A DNA stretch of 64,000 bases from Haloferax litoreum (lineage in GTDB: Archaea > Halobacteriota > Halobacteria > Halobacteriales > Haloferacaceae). The position numbers and the translations under genes are program-made. The stretch is taken from positions 2,914,001 through 2,978,000 of the forward strand of contig NZ_WKJO01000001.1 in NCBI RefSeq assembly GCF_009674605.1, written 5' to 3'. Shown piece after piece: positions 42,854 to 54,066 of the stretch (positions within the stretch are counted from its first letter, which is position 1; each line of letters starts with the position of its first letter). A model generated the notes under the pieces. The model ran no database searches and had not been told where the DNA came from. It saw only the letters and a program-made list of their open reading frames with translations.

Positions 42854-44962
42854 ATGACGCTTCCCGACGCGGACCGCGACCTCGTCGTCGCCGAACTCGG
42901 TCGAGACCCGACGCCGGCCGAGGAGATACTCTTCGAGAACCTGTGGAGTGAACACTGTGCGTACCGGTCGTCTCGCCCCCTCCTCTCGGCGTTCGACTCG
43001 GACGGAGAACAGGTCGTCATCGGCCCCGGTGACGACGCCGCCGTCGTCTCGCTGGACGACGACACGTACATCACACTCGGCATCGAGAGCCACAACCACC
43101 CCTCGTACGTCGACCCCTACGACGGCGCGGCGACGGGTGTCGGCGGCATCGTCCGCGACACGCTCTCGATGGGCGCGTACCCAATTGCACTCGCCGACTG
43201 TCTGTACTTCGGCGACTTCGACCGTGAACACTCGCGGTACCTCCTCGACGGTGTCGTGGAGGGAATCGCCGACTACGGCAACGCCATCGGCGTCCCGACG
43301 GTCGCAGGTGCGACGTCGTTCCACGAGAAGTACGAGGGCAACCCACTCGTCAACGTCGCCTGTGTCGGTCTCCTCTCCGCCGACCGTCTCGTGACGGCGG
43401 TTGCACAGGAGGCCGGTAACAAACTCGTTCTCGTCGGCAGTTCGACCGGCCGTGACGGCCTCGGCGGCGCATCCTTCGCGAGTGAGGACCTCGCCGAAGA
43501 CGCTGAAACCGAAGACCGACCGGCCGTGCAGGTCGGCGACCCGTACACCGAGAAACTGCTCATCGAGTGCAACGAGACACTTCTCGACGAGGAACTCGTC
43601 GAATCTGCACGTGACCTCGGTGCCGCCGGCCTCGGTGGCGCATCGTCCGAACTGGTCGCGAAGGGTGGCTTCGGCGCCGAAATCGACCTGAACGCCGTCC
43701 ACCAGCGCGAACCGAACATGAACGCCTTCGAGATTCTCCTCTCGGAGTCCCAAGAGCGCATGTGCTACGAAGTCGCGCCGGAGAACGTCGAACGCGTGCA
43801 GGCGATTGCCGAGCGATTCGACCTCGGAAGCGCCGTCATCGGCGACGTCGCCGAAGGCAACTACGTCTGCACCTTCGACGGCGAGACGGTCGTCGACGTG
43901 CCGCCGGAGTTCCTCGCCGAAGGCGCGCCGATGAACGACCTCGACGCTACGGAACCCGAGGCGGCCGAACGTGACCTCCCCGAAGTCGTTCTCTCCGAGG
44001 CCCTCGAAGCGGTCCTGTCGGACCCAAACACCGCCTCCAAGGAGTGGGTCTACCGCCAGTACGACCACGAAGTCGGCCTGCGAACGGCCCGGCGACCCGG
44101 CGACGACGCGGCACTCCTCGACATCCCAGAAGCAGGGACGAAACTCGCCTTCACGGCCGGTGCCGACCCGAACTGGACCGACGCGGCCCCGTACGACGGT
44201 GCCCGCGCCGTCGCCTTCGAGAACGCGACTAACCTCGCCGCGAAGGGGGCCAACCCACTCGCAGCAGTCGACTGCCTGAACGGCGGTAACCCCGAGAAAC
44301 CCGACGTATACGGCGGATTCAAGGGAATCGTTGACGGCCTCGCGGACATGTGCAGTGCACTCTCCGTGCCCGTCGTCGGCGGGAACGTCTCGCTGTACAA
44401 CGACTCCGTCTCGGGTCCGATTCCGCCGACGCCGACCCTCGCGATGGTCGGCGAGGCCGACGGCCCCTCGCCCGGCATGTCGCTCTCGGGCGACGGTGAC
44501 CTGTTCCTCGTCGGCTATCCCGGTGACGCGCTCGGTGGGTCGACCCTGCTCCAGCACGAAGGCGGGTCCGACGCCTTCCCGACACTCCCCGACGACGAAA
44601 CCGCGGCCGCCGCACTCGATGCGATTCGTGCCATCGCGTCCGAGGATTCGACGCGTGCCGTCCACGACGTGAGTCACGGCGGTCTCGCGGTTACACTCGC
44701 CGAGATGGTCACCGAAGAAGTCGGCGCAGACATCGCCGTCGAGAACGTCGTCCAACTCTTCGACGAGACGCCGGGTCGCGTCGTCGTCGAAAGCACGGAC
44801 GTAGATGCACTCGTCTCCCTCGCCGGCGACGTGCCACTCTACGAACTCGGCACGACGACCGACAACGACTATCTGGGTGTGACCGTCGACGGCGACTACG
44901 TTGCCTTCGACGCCGCGAAAATCGCCGACCTGCGCGACGTGCTCACGCACGAACTGGACTAA
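42854..44962 (+). CDS. purL: Phosphoribosylformylglycinamidine synthase subunit PurL
   Basis: A 702-residue enzyme, the usual archaeal PurL length. The N-terminal [19 protein letters not shown] carries the conserved His region; [20 protein letters not shown] and [14 protein letters not shown] form the ATP site; the second half repeats the fold ([34 protein letters not shown]). It makes FGAM from FGAR in purine synthesis with PurQ and PurS, neither present here. TATA-like TTTACAC about 30 bases before the ATG. Confidence 0.94.
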   Translation: MTLPDADRDLVVAELGRDPTPAEEILFENLWSEHCAYRSSRPLLSAFDSDGEQVVIGPGDDAAVVSLDDDTYITLGIESHNHPSYVDPYDGAATGVGGIVRDTLSMGAYPIALADCLYFGDFDREHSRYLLDGVVEGIADYGNAIGVPTVAGATSFHEKYEGNPLVNVACVGLLSADRLVTAVAQEAGNKLVLVGSSTGRDGLGGASFASEDLAEDAETEDRPAVQVGDPYTEKLLIECNETLLDEELVESARDLGAAGLGGASSELVAKGGFGAEIDLNAVHQREPNMNAFEILLSESQERMCYEVAPENVERVQAIAERFDLGSAVIGDVAEGNYVCTFDGETVVDVPPEFLAEGAPMNDLDATEPEAAERDLPEVVLSEALEAVLSDPNTASKEWVYRQYDHEVGLRTARRPGDDAALLDIPEAGTKLAFTAGADPNWTDAAPYDGARAVAFENATNLAAKGANPLAAVDCLNGGNPEKPDVYGGFKGIVDGLADMCSALSVPVVGGNVSLYNDSVSGPIPPTPTLAMVGEADGPSPGMSLSGDGDLFLVGYPGDALGGSTLLQHEGGSDAFPTLPDDETAAAALDAIRAIASEDSTRAVHDVSHGGLAVTLAEMVTEEVGADIAVENVVQLFDETPGRVVVESTDVDALVSLAGDVPLYELGTTTDNDYLGVTVDGDYVAFDAAKIADLRDVLTHELD

Positions 44963-44988
44963 GAATAAACGGAAGCGACGACAGTCGC

Positions 44989-45960
44989 TTACGGTTCGAG
45001 GACGACTTTTCCAGTGCTCTTTCTGTCTTCGATGTACTGGTGTGCCGCCGCCGCATCTTCGAGGGGGAACGACTCGCCGACGATAACGTCGAGTTCGCCG
45101 GCAACGAGGAGTTCCGAGAGTTCGGGAACAGCACCGAGCACCGACTCGGGGCGCTTCCGCATCGCGTTTCCGAGGTGGAACCCGATGACCGACTTGTTCT
45201 CGAAGAGGAGGCGTGTCGTATCGGCTTTGGCAACCTCGCCAGAGGCGGCACCGTAGGTGACGACTCGGCCGAAGTCAGAGAGTGCGTCCAGACTGTGCTG
45301 GAACGTCTCGCCGCCGACACCGTCGAGGACGAGGTCCAGACCTTCACCGTCAGTCTCGTCGGCGATTGTCTCGCGGAAGTCTTCGTCGGTGTACTGGATG
45401 GGGTGGTCGAGGCCGAGGTCTGTCGCGAGGTCCAGTTTCGCTTCGGTGCTGGCCGTGCCGAACGTCTCGGCACCCGCGAGTGACGCAAGTTGGACGGCAG
45501 CGGTGCCGACCCCGCCGGCGGCGGCGTGAATCAGCACTCGTTCGCCTGCTTCGAGGCCACCCCACTCGTGGAGGCAGTTGTAGGCGGTGAGGAACTGGAT
45601 GGGGAATCCGGCGGCCTCTGCAAAGGACATCGACTCCGGCACGTCGAACAACCCGTCCGCACGGGCGTTCACGTACTCGGCGTACGCGTTTCCACCGGTC
45701 ATGGCGACGACGCGTTCGCCGACGTCGCGGTCGACGCCCTCGCCGACGGCGTCGATGGTTCCTGCCGCTTCCATCCCCGGCGTGTAGGTCGGGGTGGGGC
45801 CGTCACGGTAGTGGCCGCGCCGTTGCATGATGTCGGCGAAGTTGATGCCGACTGCTTCGACGGCGAGTCGGACCTCACCCGGCCCCGGGTCTGGCATCTC
45901 CGTCTCGCGGACTTCGAGGGTGTCGCTACTCCCGTACTCGGTGACGACTATCGATTTCAC
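44989..45960 (-). CDS. Quinone oxidoreductase-like MDR family protein (zinc-free)
   Basis: A 323-residue medium-chain dehydrogenase/reductase. MKSIVVTEYGSSDTLEVRE starts the GroES-like part; the nucleotide fold shows AGERVLIHAAAGGVGTAAVQ near residue 140 and VLDGVGGETFQHSLDALSDF. No structural zinc Cys cluster is present, matching the quinone reductase branch. It would reduce quinones or enones with NADPH. It converges with purL. Confidence 0.87.
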   Translation of the reverse strand: MKSIVVTEYGSSDTLEVRETEMPDPGPGEVRLAVEAVGINFADIMQRRGHYRDGPTPTYTPGMEAAGTIDAVGEGVDRDVGERVVAMTGGNAYAEYVNARADGLFDVPESMSFAEAAGFPIQFLTAYNCLHEWGGLEAGERVLIHAAAGGVGTAAVQLASLAGAETFGTASTEAKLDLATDLGLDHPIQYTDEDFRETIADETDGEGLDLVLDGVGGETFQHSLDALSDFGRVVTYGAASGEVAKADTTRLLFENKSVIGFHLGNAMRKRPESVLGAVPELSELLVAGELDVIVGESFPLEDAAAAHQYIEDRKSTGKVVLEP

Positions 45961-46023
45961 AGTCCTCCTTCGCGACGCTGACAGAAAAACGGAGAGAAAG
46001 CGGAAGTTCGTTGGATGTCGGTT

Positions 46024-46197
46024 CTACGCGAGGAACAGAGGGAGACCGAACGTGACGGCGAGGCCGACGACGAGGACGAGAACGCCGGTCGTGACCTGTC
46101 CCATCGTGAAGTCCTGCATCGGCGAGGTGACGCGCCCTTCTTCGCCCGAGTGGTGGTCGCCGTGGTCGTGGTCGCCCGAGTGGTGGTCGTCGCTCAT
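46024..46197 (-). CDS. Small His-rich single-span membrane protein
   Basis: A 57-residue protein. The first 20 residues are His/Asp-rich (MSDDHHSGDHDHGDHHSGEE), and a single hydrophobic span follows (TTGVLVLVVGLAVTFGLPLF) to the C-terminus. It may bind divalent metal at the membrane surface. It may belong to a haloarchaeal DUF7550-like family; that name is from memory. The ATG at 46197 is chosen because the His-rich run begins there. Confidence 0.7.
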   Translation of the reverse strand: MSDDHHSGDHDHGDHHSGEEGRVTSPMQDFTMGQVTTGVLVLVVGLAVTFGLPLFLA

Positions 46198-46333
46198 ACG
46201 CGACGCGACGGGTTCGCGGTACAAAAACGCACCTAACCGTCGCTCTGGACGTGGAGAAGTGAGCCACAGTCGTCCGGTGTCGAGAGACCGCTGCCGCCCG
46301 ACAACCTAAGTTCCACGCGTGAGACTCCTCAGT

Positions 46334-48100
46334 ATGACTTCAGTTCCCGCGGACGAAGAACGCCGATGGTGGAAAGAAGCGGTCGTCTACCAAATCTATC
46401 CGCGTAGTTTCAACGACTCCGACGGTGATGGGGTCGGCGACATTCCGGGCATCATCGAGAAGGTGGAGTACCTCGCCGACCTCGGTGTCGATTGCATCTG
46501 GCTCAACCCCGTCTACGAATCACCCAACGCGGACAACGGATACGATATCTCAGATTACCGCGCCATCATGGACGAGTTCGGGACGATGGCCGACTGGGAG
46601 GAACTGCGCGACGCCCTCCACGAACACGACATTCGCCTCATCATGGACCTCGTCGTCAACCACACCTCCGACGAACACGCCTGGTTCGTCGATTCGCGGT
46701 CGTCGCGAGATGCCGACAAGCGAGACTACTACTGGTGGCGCGAGGGACGCGACCCCGAGGCGACGGACCTCGACCCCGACGACTACGATACACCCGCCGA
46801 CGTGGACGAAGTCCCGCCGAACAACTGGGAATCGTTCTTCGACGGTCCGGCGTGGACCTACGACGACCAGACCGGCGAGTGGTATCTCCACCTCTTCGAC
46901 CGGAAGCAACCAGACCTGAACTGGCAGAACGACGCGGTCCGCGACGACGTGTTCGAGATGATGGAGTGGTGGTTAGACCGCGGTATCGACGGGTTCCGCA
47001 TGGACGTCATCAACCTCATCTCCAAACCCGACGGCCTCCCCGACGCCGACCCGGAACACGACGTCAAGACCATCGACCGGGCGGTCAACGGTCCCAACAT
47101 CCACGAGTACCTCGGCGAGATGCGTGACCGAGTCCTCGACGAAGACTTGCTCACCGTCGGCGAGATGATTGGCGACGAGATGCCACTGGAGACGGCGAGG
47201 CGCTACACGAGTCAGGAACCCGGCGGCGACGGCCTCTCGATGATTTTCCACTTCGAACACATGCTCCTCGACGAGGGCGACGAAGCCTGGGACGTCGTCG
47301 ACTGGGAACTCTCCGACCTGAAGGTGGTCATGGACCGCTGGCAGGAGGGCCTCGCCGACGAGGGGTGGAACTCGCTGTACCTCAACAACCACGACCAACC
47401 GCGGATGGTCTCTCGCTTCGGCAACGACGAGGAGTACCGGCGCGAGTCGGCGAAACTGCTCGCGACGTTGCTCCACACACTCCGCGGGACGCCGTACATC
47501 TACCAGGGCGAGGAGTTGGGGATGACCAACTACCCCTTCGATTCCCTCGACGAGGTGCGCGACGTGGCCACGCTCAACCCCCTCCGAAACGCAATCGAGG
47601 CGGGGACAATCGACGGGTTCGACGACGTGAAAGACATCGTCCGCGTGAAGAGTCGCGACAACGCGCGGACGCCGATGCAGTGGGACGACTCCGAGCACGC
47701 CGGATTCACCGACGACGACCCGTGGATTCCGGTGAATCCGAACCGTGACCACATCAACGTCGAGGCCGAACGAGCCGACTCTGCGTCTGTCTGGCACTAC
47801 TACCGTGACCTCATCTCACTCCGGAAGGACCGCGACGTACTCGTCTACGGCGACTACGACCAACTCACTCCGGACCACGAATCGCTGTGGGCCTACACCC
47901 GGACACTCGAAACTGCTGACGGCGACGACACACTGCTCGTCGTCCTCAACTTCGACGGCGACGAGACGCGTTTCGAACCCCCGGCAGACCTCGCTAGCGA
48001 ACCCGCCGAGATGCTCGTCTCGAACTACGATGCGGACGTCGAGAGCGTCGAGACCACGACGCTCCGCCCGTGGGAAGCGCGCGTCTACGACCTCGCCTAA
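46334..48100 (+). CDS. GH13 alpha-glucosidase / oligo-1,6-glucosidase, copy 1
   Basis: A 588-residue glycoside hydrolase. The N-terminus WWKEAVVYQIYPRSFNDSDG is the oligo-1,6-glucosidase/maltase signature. Catalytic regions: MDLVVNHTSDEHAWF (I), DGFRMDVINLISKP with the nucleophile Asp (II), LLTVGEMIG with the acid Glu (III), and LNNHDQPRMVSRFG (IV). The C-terminus forms a beta-sandwich (LLVVLNFDGDETRF). It lacks a signal peptide, so it acts inside the cell on imported malto-oligosaccharides. The ATG at 46334 is preferred over a GTG five codons upstream. A paralogue follows. Confidence 0.9.
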   Translation: MTSVPADEERRWWKEAVVYQIYPRSFNDSDGDGVGDIPGIIEKVEYLADLGVDCIWLNPVYESPNADNGYDISDYRAIMDEFGTMADWEELRDALHEHDIRLIMDLVVNHTSDEHAWFVDSRSSRDADKRDYYWWREGRDPEATDLDPDDYDTPADVDEVPPNNWESFFDGPAWTYDDQTGEWYLHLFDRKQPDLNWQNDAVRDDVFEMMEWWLDRGIDGFRMDVINLISKPDGLPDADPEHDVKTIDRAVNGPNIHEYLGEMRDRVLDEDLLTVGEMIGDEMPLETARRYTSQEPGGDGLSMIFHFEHMLLDEGDEAWDVVDWELSDLKVVMDRWQEGLADEGWNSLYLNNHDQPRMVSRFGNDEEYRRESAKLLATLLHTLRGTPYIYQGEELGMTNYPFDSLDEVRDVATLNPLRNAIEAGTIDGFDDVKDIVRVKSRDNARTPMQWDDSEHAGFTDDDPWIPVNPNRDHINVEAERADSASVWHYYRDLISLRKDRDVLVYGDYDQLTPDHESLWAYTRTLETADGDDTLLVVLNFDGDETRFEPPADLASEPAEMLVSNYDADVESVETTTLRPWEARVYDLA

Positions 48101-48193
48101 CCCGGAGGTTTCGCCGGACGACACTCGATTTGGCGGACGGTGAGACGGGCGAACCGACGGAGTAAAAACACGGAACCGAGTGAATCTCCAGTA

Positions 48194-49939
<1,746 letters not shown>

Positions 49940-49973
49940 ATCGGGAGCGAAACCCCGCTCGTTTCCAGAGCGG

Positions 49974-50597
49974 TTAGGCAGTCTCGTTCGCGGCTAACGA
50001 CGCCATCTCGAATCGAGACTGTTCGACGTGCTCGCCTTCGACGCGTGCTTCTCTGACCGCGGCCTTCGGACCGCGGACGGGGACGACGCGAAGGTTGTGT
50101 ACGTCGCCGAGGACGGCGTGCAGGCCACGCGAGATGTCGTCGCGCGCCTCGACCGGAACGGCGAGTGAGACGTTCGTGAACTGGCAGTCTGACGCCGGAC
50201 CGAGTTCGCCGACCACGTCACTGTCTGCGGCCTGCAGTTCGACCCGGAACCCCCACGGCGTGACGAGGAACGTCCGGCGCTCGTTTTCGGTTACTGACCA
50301 ACCGTGTTCTCTCGCTCGCTCGACGACGTCGGAAACCTCGTCGACGACGACACCGAAGTGGTCGAAGTCGAGTCGTGGGGCCGGTGTGAGCGTCACGTCT
50401 GCAAATCCGCCGCGGTTCGTCTGGAGTCTGCGTGTGAACTCGGGTGGGGTGTCTTCTTCGGGCGCGAGTGCGACAGACTCGCCATCGACCGAACCGAACC
50501 GGGCAGTCGGCGTGATGCCGTGTGCCGAGAGGAGAGACGCGGCGAAATCGACGTCCGGAACGTGGTAGTGGAGGTGGAAGATGGAAGGGAGGTCCAT
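49974..50597 (-). CDS. VOC-superfamily (glyoxalase-like) protein
   Basis: A 207-residue protein with an N-terminal VOC half (IFHLHYHVPDVDFAASLLSA, then FDHFGVVVDEVSDVVERARE near residue 80 and WGFRVELQAADS near residue 115) and a second half (CQFTNVSLAVPVEARDDISR). The metal-binding His/Glu positions may be H80 area and E118. It may be a dioxygenase- or glyoxalase-like enzyme; substrate unknown. Confidence 0.75.
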   Translation of the reverse strand: MDLPSIFHLHYHVPDVDFAASLLSAHGITPTARFGSVDGESVALAPEEDTPPEFTRRLQTNRGGFADVTLTPAPRLDFDHFGVVVDEVSDVVERAREHGWSVTENERRTFLVTPWGFRVELQAADSDVVGELGPASDCQFTNVSLAVPVEARDDISRGLHAVLGDVHNLRVVPVRGPKAAVREARVEGEHVEQSRFEMASLAANETA

Positions 50598-50687
50598 GTC
50601 GGTGAGGTCTTCGCAGACCAGTATGAACGTAGCGCTGTCGTCACTCGCTCCCCACGTGCGCAGTGCGAAAAGACGGAGGCCAGACGA

Positions 50688-50912
50688 TTACCTATCGAGC
50701 GTGTCGATACCGAGAACGCTGTACAGCAGGCACGTCTCGGTGGTTGCGGTGACGAACAACACTGCCGCGACGAGGAGCGACACTCCGGCGACTCCGGCCG
50801 TCGTGGGCACGTCCCACGGCCGGAGATAGGTGGTACTCATCGAGACGACGGTGAGGAGTAATCCTAGTGCGATACGAACTCCTTTGTCAAGTGAACCGAC
50901 GTTTTGCTCCAT
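50688..50912 (-). CDS. Small DUF2892/YgaP-type membrane protein
   Basis: A 74-residue protein with two hydrophobic spans. The pattern MEQNVGSLDKGVRIALGLLL and the end CLLYSVLGIDTL match DUF2892, the membrane part of YgaP. Function unknown, often found near sulfur transferases. Confidence 0.78.
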   Translation of the reverse strand: MEQNVGSLDKGVRIALGLLLTVVSMSTTYLRPWDVPTTAGVAGVSLLVAAVLFVTATTETCLLYSVLGIDTLDR

Positions 50913-51023
50913 ATCGATAGTACGCTGTTTTGAATAGAGTAGCCACCCGCTGACTCTCGGCGGGCGAGAACGAGACTGACCGGTTCACGATATCCGCGGA
51001 CGCGAGTTCTCTCCTGCCGTAGT

Positions 51024-51058
51024 CGAAACGGTGAAACGGCTCATTCGCCAACGTTTCG
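51024..51058. promoter_or_regulatory. Inverted repeat just before hisF
   Basis: CGAAACG (51024-51030) and CGTTTCG (51052-51058) form perfect seven-base arms 21 bases apart, ending seven bases before the hisF ATG. This spans the expected transcription start, so it could be an operator or a short stem in DNA. Chance occurrence cannot be excluded. Confidence 0.3.
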
Positions 51059-51065
51059 GTAGCGA

Positions 51066-51878
51066 ATGCTCACGAAGCGCATCATCCCCTGTATCGACGT
51101 GGACCTCGACGACGACGGGAATCCGGCCGTCTACACCGGGGTCAACTTCGAGGACCTGAAGTACACGGGCGACCCCGTCGAGATGGCTAAACTGTACAAC
51201 GAGGCCGGTGCCGACGAGTTCGTCTTCCTCGACATCACCGCCTCGGCCGACGGCCGTGAGACGATGCTCGACACCGTCTCGAAGGTCGCAGACGAGGTGT
51301 TCATCCCGCTGACCGTCGGTGGCGGCATCCGCACCCGCGACGACATCAAAGAGACACTCCGCGCCGGCGCGGACAAAGTCTCTATCAACACCGCGGCGTT
51401 GCAGAACCCCTCGCTCATCGAAGCGGGCGCACGCTCGTTCGGCAGTCAGTGTATCGTCATCTCGGTCGACGCACGCCGCCGCTACGACGAAGACGGCGAG
51501 TACTACGCCGAAGTCGACGGCGAGTCGTGCTGGTTCGAGTGCACCGTCAAAGGCGGCCGCGAAGGAACCGGCGTGGACGTGGTCGAGTGGTCCCGCGAGG
51601 CCGAGTCACGCGGTGCCGGCGAGTTGTTCATCAACTCCATCGACACCGACGGCACGAAAGACGGCTACGACATCCCGCTGACGAAGGCCGTCTGCGACAA
51701 CGTCTCGACGCCCGTCATCGCCTCGTCGGGGTGCGGCGGTCCCGAGGACATGTACGAGGTGTTCACCGAGGCGGGGGCGGACGCCGGCCTCGCCGCCTCT
51801 ATCTTCCACTTCGACGAGTATTCCATCCGCGACGTGAAGGAGTACCTCGACGAGCACGACGTCCCGGTCCGCCTGTAA
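51066..51878 (+). CDS. hisF: Imidazole glycerol phosphate synthase subunit HisF
   Basis: A 270-residue TIM-barrel cyclase. [20 protein letters not shown] carries the catalytic Asp near residue 11; [70 protein letters not shown] and [16 protein letters not shown] are all HisF motifs. It makes imidazole glycerol phosphate and AICAR with HisH, which is not in this window. About 15 residues longer than bacterial HisF, in the early loop and the mid acidic insert ([18 protein letters not shown]). Confidence 0.93.
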   Translation: MLTKRIIPCIDVDLDDDGNPAVYTGVNFEDLKYTGDPVEMAKLYNEAGADEFVFLDITASADGRETMLDTVSKVADEVFIPLTVGGGIRTRDDIKETLRAGADKVSINTAALQNPSLIEAGARSFGSQCIVISVDARRRYDEDGEYYAEVDGESCWFECTVKGGREGTGVDVVEWSREAESRGAGELFINSIDTDGTKDGYDIPLTKAVCDNVSTPVIASSGCGGPEDMYEVFTEAGADAGLAASIFHFDEYSIRDVKEYLDEHDVPVRL

Positions 51879-51978
51879 GTCAGGGCCGCGAGTCGCGGGC
51901 GACACGTCCCGCGGTCGTGCGCACCGTGCGCAGTCGAAACCAATCTTAACCACGATAGCGGCCGTATCTCCGACCGCG

Positions 51979-52569
51979 ATGACTGACGATTCTTCTTGGT
52001 TGACTGACCTGCAACGGCACCGCGAGCAGAAAGACCACTATCTCGCTCACGACCGCCACTCACCGATACCCCCCGACCAACGCGAGTCGTTCGACGGCCT
52101 GTCGTACTTCGACCCCGACCCCGACCTGCGGTACGAACTCGAACTGTGGGAGTACGACGACCCCGAGACCATCACTATCGGCACGTCGACGGACGGAGAG
52201 CGCGAGTACCTCGTCTGGGGCACGTTCGAGTTCGAACTGGACGGCGAGACGTACACCTTGGACGCGTATCGAACGAGTCCAGACGAGGACCGATTCTGGG
52301 TCCCCTTCCGCGACGAGACGAACACGAACGAAACCTACGGTGCCGGTCGGTATCTCGACCTCGAAGCCGACGACCGGACCGAAGACGGCCGGTGGGTGCT
52401 CGACTTCAACTACGCGTACAACCCGTTCTGTGCGTACTCCCCACGATACGAGTGTCCGCTCGTCCCCATGGAGAACTGGCTTCAGGTCAGCGTCGAGGCC
52501 GGTGAGATGGACTACGAAGGTCCCGCGGGGGCAGAAGACGCTCACGGCGCGCACGGCCACGCGGACTAA
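51979..52569 (+). CDS. DUF1684 family protein
   Basis: A 196-residue acidic protein. The pattern REQKDHYLAHDRHSPIPPDQ near the N-terminus, RFWVPFRDETNTNETYGAGR (about 100-119), and LDFNYAYNPFCAYSPRYECP near residue 140 match DUF1684. Biochemical role unknown; the conserved NPFCAYSP-type core implies a binding site. TATA-like CTTAACC about 30 bases before the ATG (51945-51951). Confidence 0.85.
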   Translation: MTDDSSWLTDLQRHREQKDHYLAHDRHSPIPPDQRESFDGLSYFDPDPDLRYELELWEYDDPETITIGTSTDGEREYLVWGTFEFELDGETYTLDAYRTSPDEDRFWVPFRDETNTNETYGAGRYLDLEADDRTEDGRWVLDFNYAYNPFCAYSPRYECPLVPMENWLQVSVEAGEMDYEGPAGAEDAHGAHGHAD

Positions 52570-52648
52570 CTGGTACACCCAACCATCGCTGCCCTCAGTC
52601 GACAGCCAGACGGCTCAGGGGGAGAGGAAACGAGCGTAGAACGGCAGT

Positions 52649-52939
52649 TTACGCGTCGATGCCTGCTTCGTAGGCGGCGGTGAAGTTGTCGGCGGTGTCC
52701 TGAACGCCGCGAGCGGCCTCGGCGAGCGCGTCGAGTGGGTCGACGCCCGCTTCAGTCTTGATAGAGAGCACGGGGTCAGTCTGTCCACCGGACTGCTCGG
52801 GGTTCACGTCGTACGTCGCCGCAGTCACGCTCTCGGTCTGGAGGAGTTCACCTTTCAGCACGTTCATGAAGGTGTGGTCCTCGCCGCCGATTTCGATGCG
52901 GAGTTCCTCGTCGGTCTTGTCGATGACCCGCAGTTCCAT
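52649..52939 (-). CDS. rpoL: DNA-directed RNA polymerase subunit L
   Basis: A 96-residue protein. MELRVIDKTDEELRIEIGGE, DHTFMNVLKGELL and VTAATYDVNPEQSGGQTDPV fit subunit L (Rpb11-like), which dimerises with subunit D in polymerase assembly. It has its own TATA-like GTTAAAAC (52963-52970, minus strand) about 27 bases upstream, which overlaps the stop codon of the metallo-beta-lactamase gene, implying a leaderless mRNA. Confidence 0.92.
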   Translation of the reverse strand: MELRVIDKTDEELRIEIGGEDHTFMNVLKGELLQTESVTAATYDVNPEQSGGQTDPVLSIKTEAGVDPLDALAEAARGVQDTADNFTAAYEAGIDA

Positions 52940-52962
52940 GGCTCTCCGTTCCGTCCAGCGGC

Positions 52963-52970
52963 GTTTTAAC
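52963..52970 (-). promoter_or_regulatory. TATA-like box of rpoL, overlapping the stop codon of the preceding gene
   Basis: Minus-strand GTTAAAAC. The stop of the upstream gene occupies 52966-52968 inside it. Centre is 27 bases before the rpoL ATG. Confidence 0.5.
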
Positions 52971-53952
52971 GTTTCGTCTCGGGGACAGGCACGAGTGCGT
53001 CTACGTCCACCGCGGTTCCGGTGAGGGCGTATTCGGACCCGTCCTGTTCGATGACGCCCTCGGCGACGAGATGGTCGAGGTGGGCGAACGCTTCGCCGGG
53101 GCCGTGGAGGATGTGGATGTTCGAGAGGTCACCGAAGAGGTGAGCACTCACCGTCCACGCGTCGGCGGGGCCGTGTTCGTCGAGGACAGAGAGGACGCGT
53201 TCGGTCCGTTCGCGGTGGTGTTCGGCGATGACGCGCGCCCGACCCGCGGGGTCGTCGATAGCGTCGCGGTGTCCCGGCCACGCGCGTGCGAAGTCGAGGT
53301 CAGCGATTTCTGCGAGACTGTCGAGATACGTTTCGAGCGGTCGGTCGACGCGGAGGTCCGCACCGCCCACGTTCGGCGTGTACTTCGGGAGGATAACGTC
53401 GCCGACGAACGCCTCACGTCCCTCGTCGCCGTCGAAGGCGAACGCGCTCAGGCCGGCGGCGTGGCCGGGGAGGTGAACCACTTCGAGTTCGTCGTCACCG
53501 GCGGCGATTCGGTCGCCGTCTTCGACGGGCGTCACGTCCACCGAGTTCCCGTACATGTCGTCGTGGCCGTCGAGGAACGACGTCACTTCCTCGCGTGGCC
53601 CCTTCGGAATCCGCCACTCGTCGAACCGCTGTTCGCGGATGTCGCGTTCTTCTGCGATGGCGTCGTCGTCGCGGGCGACGATTCCAGCGTCGGCTTCGTG
53701 GACGTACACCTCAGCGCCGCTCGCCGCTTGAAGTTCACCTGCAAGTCCGGTGTGGTCGGCGTGCCAGTGGGTGAGGACGATTGCGTCGAGGTCGGACACC
53801 TCGTAGCCGACGGCGGCGAGGCCGTCGCGAACGTCCTGCCGGACCGAATCTGTCGCGACGCCCACGTCGACGAGCGTCGGTCGGTCACCCGGGATGAGGT
53901 AGGCATTGTTCCGCCCTTCGAAGACGGTGTTGCCCAGCCGAATTCGTTCCAT
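52966..53952 (-). CDS. Metallo-beta-lactamase-fold hydrolase
   Basis: A 328-residue protein. Metal motif THWHADHTGLAGELQ near residue 68; later His in LPGHAAGLSAFAFDGD and WPGHRDAIDDPAGRA complete the sites. The C-terminal third (HLFGDLSNIHILHGPGEAFA, HLDHLVAEGVIEQDG) is a winged-helix-like domain, as in haloarchaeal and LACTB2-like members. Substrate unknown. The ATG at 53952 starts the fold; the longer frame upstream adds 28 residues without coding character. Confidence 0.85.
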   Translation of the reverse strand: MERIRLGNTVFEGRNNAYLIPGDRPTLVDVGVATDSVRQDVRDGLAAVGYEVSDLDAIVLTHWHADHTGLAGELQAASGAEVYVHEADAGIVARDDDAIAEERDIREQRFDEWRIPKGPREEVTSFLDGHDDMYGNSVDVTPVEDGDRIAAGDDELEVVHLPGHAAGLSAFAFDGDEGREAFVGDVILPKYTPNVGGADLRVDRPLETYLDSLAEIADLDFARAWPGHRDAIDDPAGRARVIAEHHRERTERVLSVLDEHGPADAWTVSAHLFGDLSNIHILHGPGEAFAHLDHLVAEGVIEQDGSEYALTGTAVDVDALVPVPETKR

Positions 53953-54066
53953 GAGAGCACCTGGCCGTCGAGGTTCATGATTATTCCGAAGGGACCCGGC
54001 GACACCGCCACAGTCCGACTCGCCCGGTACATTCAAAAGCCATCCTCACATCGGTTCGCACGTCGA

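Noticed and set aside
42824-44950. A 708-codon frame antisense to purL
   Set aside because: Same antisense effect; purL is unmistakable on the plus strand.
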